Under the pieces are notes generated by a model. It made no database searches, was not told the DNA's origin, and saw only the letters and a program-made list of their open reading frames with translations. From Bacillota bacterium (GTDB lineage Bacteria > Bacillota > Clostridia > Lachnospirales > Lachnospiraceae): a DNA stretch of 8,901 nucleotides. Of this stretch, positions 6,326 through 8,901 are shown one piece after another. The stretch lies in NCBI GenBank assembly GCA_023441145.1, contig JAEZQN010000052.1:1-8901 (forward strand), given 5' to 3'. The position numbers and the translations under genes were made by a program. Within the stretch, counting starts at the first letter, position 1. Each line of letters opens with the position of its first letter.

Positions 6326-7525
6326 TTATTTCTCTAACAGGTAATCGATTAAAGAATAACCTTCTTTAAAAACCTGTCCTGTTGCTGCTGCTTCTTTTTC
6401 ATTATATAACTGACTATTCTTCTGTAAATTTGTACTGTCATATAGCATATATGGAACTGGATCAGATGTGTGTGTACGGCATCTAATTGGGGTTGGGTGA
6501 TCTGGTAATATCAGCATACGATAATCTATCCCAGCCTGTTCCATGTCCCCTTTGATAACCTTAATGACTTTTTCATCTAAATACTCAATTGCCTGTATCT
6601 TACGCTCTACACTTCCTTGGTGCCCCATTTCATCTGGTGCCTCCACGTGGACATAAGCAAAATCAAACCCATCCTCTAATAAGGCTTGCACTGCTGCCTT
6701 TGCCTTACCTACGTAATTCGTATGCAGGGTTCCATCTGCACCTTCTACGTAAATAACCTTCATTCCAGAGCCAATCGCTATTCCCTTTAAGAGGTCAACA
6801 GCTGATATCATTGCACCCTTCTTACCAGTTTTCATTTCGAAATTGTCCAGATCTGGTCTTGTTCCAGCTCCCCAGAACCAAATAGAATTTGCCTTATTCA
6901 GTCCGTTTTTAGCTCGCTCGATATTCACTGGATGGTTATTAAGTATGTCAAAGCTCTTCTTCATCATTTCCCGTAAAATAGGCTCAGATGGAAGATAGTC
7001 TCCGATCACCTTACCTAGTATATCATGTGGAGGCGTTAATGCAACCACTTTACCGCAATTCCATATGGTCAAATGTCGGTAACTAGTTCCAACATAGAAT
7101 TTATATGTTGTATTTTCTAGTTCCTTCCTTACTGCCTCTAGTAGAATTGTAGCTTCCTTTGTAGAAATTTCACTGGAGCTATGATCGATAATGGTTTTAT
7201 GCTCATAATCTTCTTCCTCAGAAACTGTCACTATATTGCAACGAAGTGCAATATCTGTTGTTTTCATATCAACTCCAATGCTTAATGCTTCTAGAGGAGA
7301 TCGACCTGTGTAGTATTTTCTTGGGTTGTAGCCTAAAACAGCAAGGTTCGCCGTGTCGCTACCAGGGCTCATTCCCTCAGGAATGGTATGTACTAATCCT
7401 ATTTCTGAACTTAGAGCCAGCTCATCCATACATGGAGTATTGGCACTTTTTAGAGGGGTGCTTCCATTTAATTCCTCAATTGGCTCATCCGCCATTCCAT
7501 CACCTAATACAAGTACGTACTTCAT
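6326..7525 (-). CDS. ApgM-like phosphoglycerate mutase homologue, proposed alternative homoserine kinase
   Basis: This 399-residue protein belongs to the cofactor-independent phosphoglycerate mutase (archaeal/ApgM) branch of the alkaline phosphatase superfamily. Metal and phosphoryl-transfer landmarks are present: D9 in LVLGDGMAD, the nucleophile-region S56 in SPGSDTANLAVLGY, HVEAPDEMGH (293-302), PDHPTP (341-346) and RTHTSDPVP (350-358). A subgroup found beside threonine genes in bacteria lacking the usual ThrB has been proposed to act as homoserine kinase. Here it lies between hom and lysC, so conversion of homoserine to O-phosphohomoserine is the favoured role. A glycolytic mutase activity cannot be ruled out from sequence. 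A purine-rich GAAGGAAG just upstream of the ATG acts as ribosome site. It lies 114 nt after hom, across a nested inverted repeat, and 31 nt before lysC. All three are probably co-transcribed. Confidence 0.9.
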   Translation of the reverse strand: MKYVLVLGDGMADEPIEELNGSTPLKSANTPCMDELALSSEIGLVHTIPEGMSPGSDTANLAVLGYNPRKYYTGRSPLEALSIGVDMKTTDIALRCNIVTVSEEEDYEHKTIIDHSSSEISTKEATILLEAVRKELENTTYKFYVGTSYRHLTIWNCGKVVALTPPHDILGKVIGDYLPSEPILREMMKKSFDILNNHPVNIERAKNGLNKANSIWFWGAGTRPDLDNFEMKTGKKGAMISAVDLLKGIAIGSGMKVIYVEGADGTLHTNYVGKAKAAVQALLEDGFDFAYVHVEAPDEMGHQGSVERKIQAIEYLDEKVIKVIKGDMEQAGIDYRMLILPDHPTPIRCRTHTSDPVPYMLYDSTNLQKNSQLYNEKEAAATGQVFKEGYSLIDYLLEK

Positions 7526-7557
7526 ATGCTTCCTTCTTTCTATGAAACTTTATACTA

Positions 7558-7629
7558 AGGTGTCTACTGGTATTTCATAAAGCAGCCTGTCAGAAGATTA
7601 CCTCCTGGCAGGCTGTAGAACTGACACCT
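7558..7629 (-). repeat. Nested inverted repeats between hom and the mutase homologue
   Basis: The outer arms AGGTGTC (7558-7564) and GACACCT (7623-7629) pair perfectly. They enclose an inner 11-bp stem, CAGCCTGTCAG (7583-7593) with CTGGCAGGCTG (7605-7615), which has one G-U pair and an 11-nt loop. On the transcribed strand the loop reads GAGGTAATCTT, a Shine-Dalgarno-like element with no useful start after it. Only a weak CTTTAT follows, so it is not a convincing full terminator. It may partly attenuate or stabilise the hom transcript, setting different levels for hom and the downstream genes. Confidence 0.6.
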
Positions 7630-7639
7630 ACTTATCGTG

Positions 7640-8845
7640 TTAAAATGCAACACGAATTCTACTTAACATATTATCTAATGTAGCTGTTTTATCAGCAAAC
7701 TCTTTTTCAGTCATTAGGGGTGTAGTAAATGCAAATTCTTCTGGCACTCCAGCTTCTACTTCTGTAATATCTGAGAAACTTTTAAGCACCTCTTCCTTTT
7801 CTGAGTCTCTAAATCGAACGAAAAATCTGTGCTTTGCATCGTCAAAGCTTTGCAAGTGTAATTTATCCTTGCCCCAGATTGTCATAATGTTAGTTCCCTT
7901 ATGCTTAGCTGCATCAATGACATCTGCTACTACGGCACTTGCTGTTGGAAGCTTACCAGCTCCCTTACCATAAAACATGGTATCACCTAACACATTACCC
8001 TTAACAAATATTCCATTAAAAACATCATTTACACTATATAAAGGATGTTCACTATTTACCATCATTGGAGCTACAAACGCAACAACCTTATCACCATCTC
8101 TTCTGCTAGAGCCTACAATCTTAATACTAGCACCTAGCTTCTTGGCATAAACCATATCGGTCTTCGTAATTGCGGTAATACCCTCTGTATAGATATCCTC
8201 ATAATCAACCTGATTACCATAGGCAAGGGAGGATAAAATTGCAATCTTACGACATGCATCGTAGCCTTCCACGTCTGCTTCTGGATTACGCTCAGCATAT
8301 CCCTTATCCTGCGCATCTTTTAAAGCAGTCTCAAAATCTTGGTCCTCTGCTGACATTTTAGTCAAAATATAATTGGTAGTACCATTTAATATACCTGTAA
8401 TCTCTTCAATCTCATCAGCAGTAAGAGACTGATTTAGTGGACGGATAATTGGGATTCCACCACCAACACTTGCCTCAAATAAAAAGTTAATATCTTTCTC
8501 CTTAGCAAGCTCTAATAGCTCGGCACCATACTTTGCAACCAGCTCCTTGTTTGAGGTACATACGCTCTTACCAGCCTCTAAGGCTTGCTTTACAAACTCA
8601 TAGGCTGGATGGATGCCACCCATAGTCTCTACGATGATGTCCACTTCTGGATCATTTACAATAGTTTGATAATCATGAACAACCTTCTTCTCCATTGGAT
8701 CCCCAGGGAAATCCCTAAGATCTAGAATATATTTCACATTAATTGGCTGTCCTGCCTTAACTTTAATACTTTCACTATTGGTATCTAGTACCTCTACAAC
8801 ACCAGAGCCTACTGTACCATATCCTAAAATACTAATATTTATCAT
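7640..8845 (-). CDS. hom: Homoserine dehydrogenase
   Basis: This enzyme reduces L-aspartate 4-semialdehyde to L-homoserine with NAD(P)H, at the branch to threonine and methionine. The 401-residue protein starts with a Rossmann nucleotide-binding motif, ISILGYGTVGSGVVEVL (4-20). The core carries TSNKELVAKYG (97-107), the family block LFEASVGGGIPIIRPL (122-137), GILNGTTNYILTKM (151-164) and NPEADVEGYDACRKIAIL (187-204). E185, D196 and K200 keep the spacing of the catalytic E208, D219 and K223 of the yeast enzyme. Residues about 330-401 (HRFFVRFRD...LDNMLSRIRV) form a C-terminal ACT-like regulatory region, probably for threonine feedback. TAGGGAG lies 7 nt before the ATG. The start is 4 nt after the stop of the upstream partial gene, showing tight coupling in an operon with the mutase homologue and lysC. 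Confidence 0.96.
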   Translation of the reverse strand: MINISILGYGTVGSGVVEVLDTNSESIKVKAGQPINVKYILDLRDFPGDPMEKKVVHDYQTIVNDPEVDIIVETMGGIHPAYEFVKQALEAGKSVCTSNKELVAKYGAELLELAKEKDINFLFEASVGGGIPIIRPLNQSLTADEIEEITGILNGTTNYILTKMSAEDQDFETALKDAQDKGYAERNPEADVEGYDACRKIAILSSLAYGNQVDYEDIYTEGITAITKTDMVYAKKLGASIKIVGSSRRDGDKVVAFVAPMMVNSEHPLYSVNDVFNGIFVKGNVLGDTMFYGKGAGKLPTASAVVADVIDAAKHKGTNIMTIWGKDKLHLQSFDDAKHRFFVRFRDSEKEEVLKSFSDITEVEAGVPEEFAFTTPLMTEKEFADKTATLDNMLSRIRVAF

Positions 8846-8849
8846 TTTG

Positions 8850-8901
8850 TCACTCCCTAGCTAAGAATTTTAATGATTGAACTCCTGATAGACTTTTAAT
8901 A
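8850..8901 (-). CDS. C-terminal end of a probable ACT-domain protein, cut by window edge
   Basis: On the minus strand one frame is open from the window edge to a TGA at 8852-8850, only 4 nt before the hom start; the other two frames contain stops. The 16 visible residues, IKSLSGVQSLKFLARE, look like the last helix end and strand of an ACT domain (compare the common pattern I..idGV..v.i..R). In clostridia and bacilli a small ACT-domain protein of the PheB/UPF0735 type often precedes hom. The hom ribosome site lies within the end of this frame, suggesting translational coupling. The call is an inference from a short fragment and context. Confidence 0.5.
   Translation of the reverse strand, partial: IKSLSGVQSLKFLARE

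Noticed and set aside
7246..7580. Two plus-strand frames (99 and 75 codons) opposite the mutase gene
   Set aside because: They overlap each other and a conserved coding region on the other strand, with no family resemblance.
7583..7615. Full intrinsic terminator after hom
   Set aside because: The stem is good but the following CTTTAT is a poor U-tract, and the downstream genes lack a clear promoter, so it was listed as a repeat instead.
7526..7639. Leader-peptide attenuator with threonine codons before the mutase gene
   Set aside because: The only small frame is ATG AAA TAC CAG TAG, which has no threonine codon run.

Overview
This window looks like chromosomal DNA of a low-G+C Firmicute. 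It is most likely a clostridial bacterium of the Lachnospiraceae type, an inference from AT-rich sequence, strong AGGAGG-type ribosome sites, the gene families present and the gene order. It holds mainly housekeeping genes, plus one surface protein and one membrane protein of unknown function. No insertion sequence, tRNA, rRNA, CRISPR array or phage gene was seen.

The left end (1-1085, minus strand) is the 5' part of a secreted, adhesin-like protein with a signal peptide and a choice-of-anchor A (CAA) type domain. It runs off the window in a Pro/Ser/Lys linker. Its upstream region (1086-1354) is rich in signals: a TTGACA-17-TATGAT promoter, a near-perfect Fur-type inverted repeat just upstream of it, a second weaker promoter, a 12-bp palindrome in the leader, and the terminator of the gene before it. 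That gene, tex (1355-3499, minus), encodes a complete Tex-family RNA-binding transcription accessory protein. A promoter pair in the 3500-3643 gap drives tex leftward and a 449-residue polytopic membrane protein (3644-4993) rightward. The membrane protein has a large C-terminal domain predicted to lie outside the cytoplasm; I do not recognise its function.

The right half (5086-8901, minus) is an aspartate-family amino acid operon. In transcription order it holds the tail of a probable ACT-domain protein, homoserine dehydrogenase (hom), an ApgM-like phosphoglycerate mutase homologue, and aspartate kinase (lysC). The mutase homologue sits where a homoserine kinase would be expected and belongs to the group proposed to supply that activity. 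Together the genes would cover aspartate phosphorylation and the reduction of aspartate semialdehyde to homoserine, followed probably by its phosphorylation towards threonine. A bidirectional terminator (5038-5076) separates this operon from the convergent membrane-protein gene.

The points most worth a second look are the strong internal Shine-Dalgarno and start inside lysC, which imply a separately made regulatory beta subunit; the Fur-like box before the CAA adhesin; the putative non-orthologous homoserine kinase; the nested inverted repeats between hom and the mutase gene; and the unassigned membrane protein. I found no strong evidence of a wholly new system.
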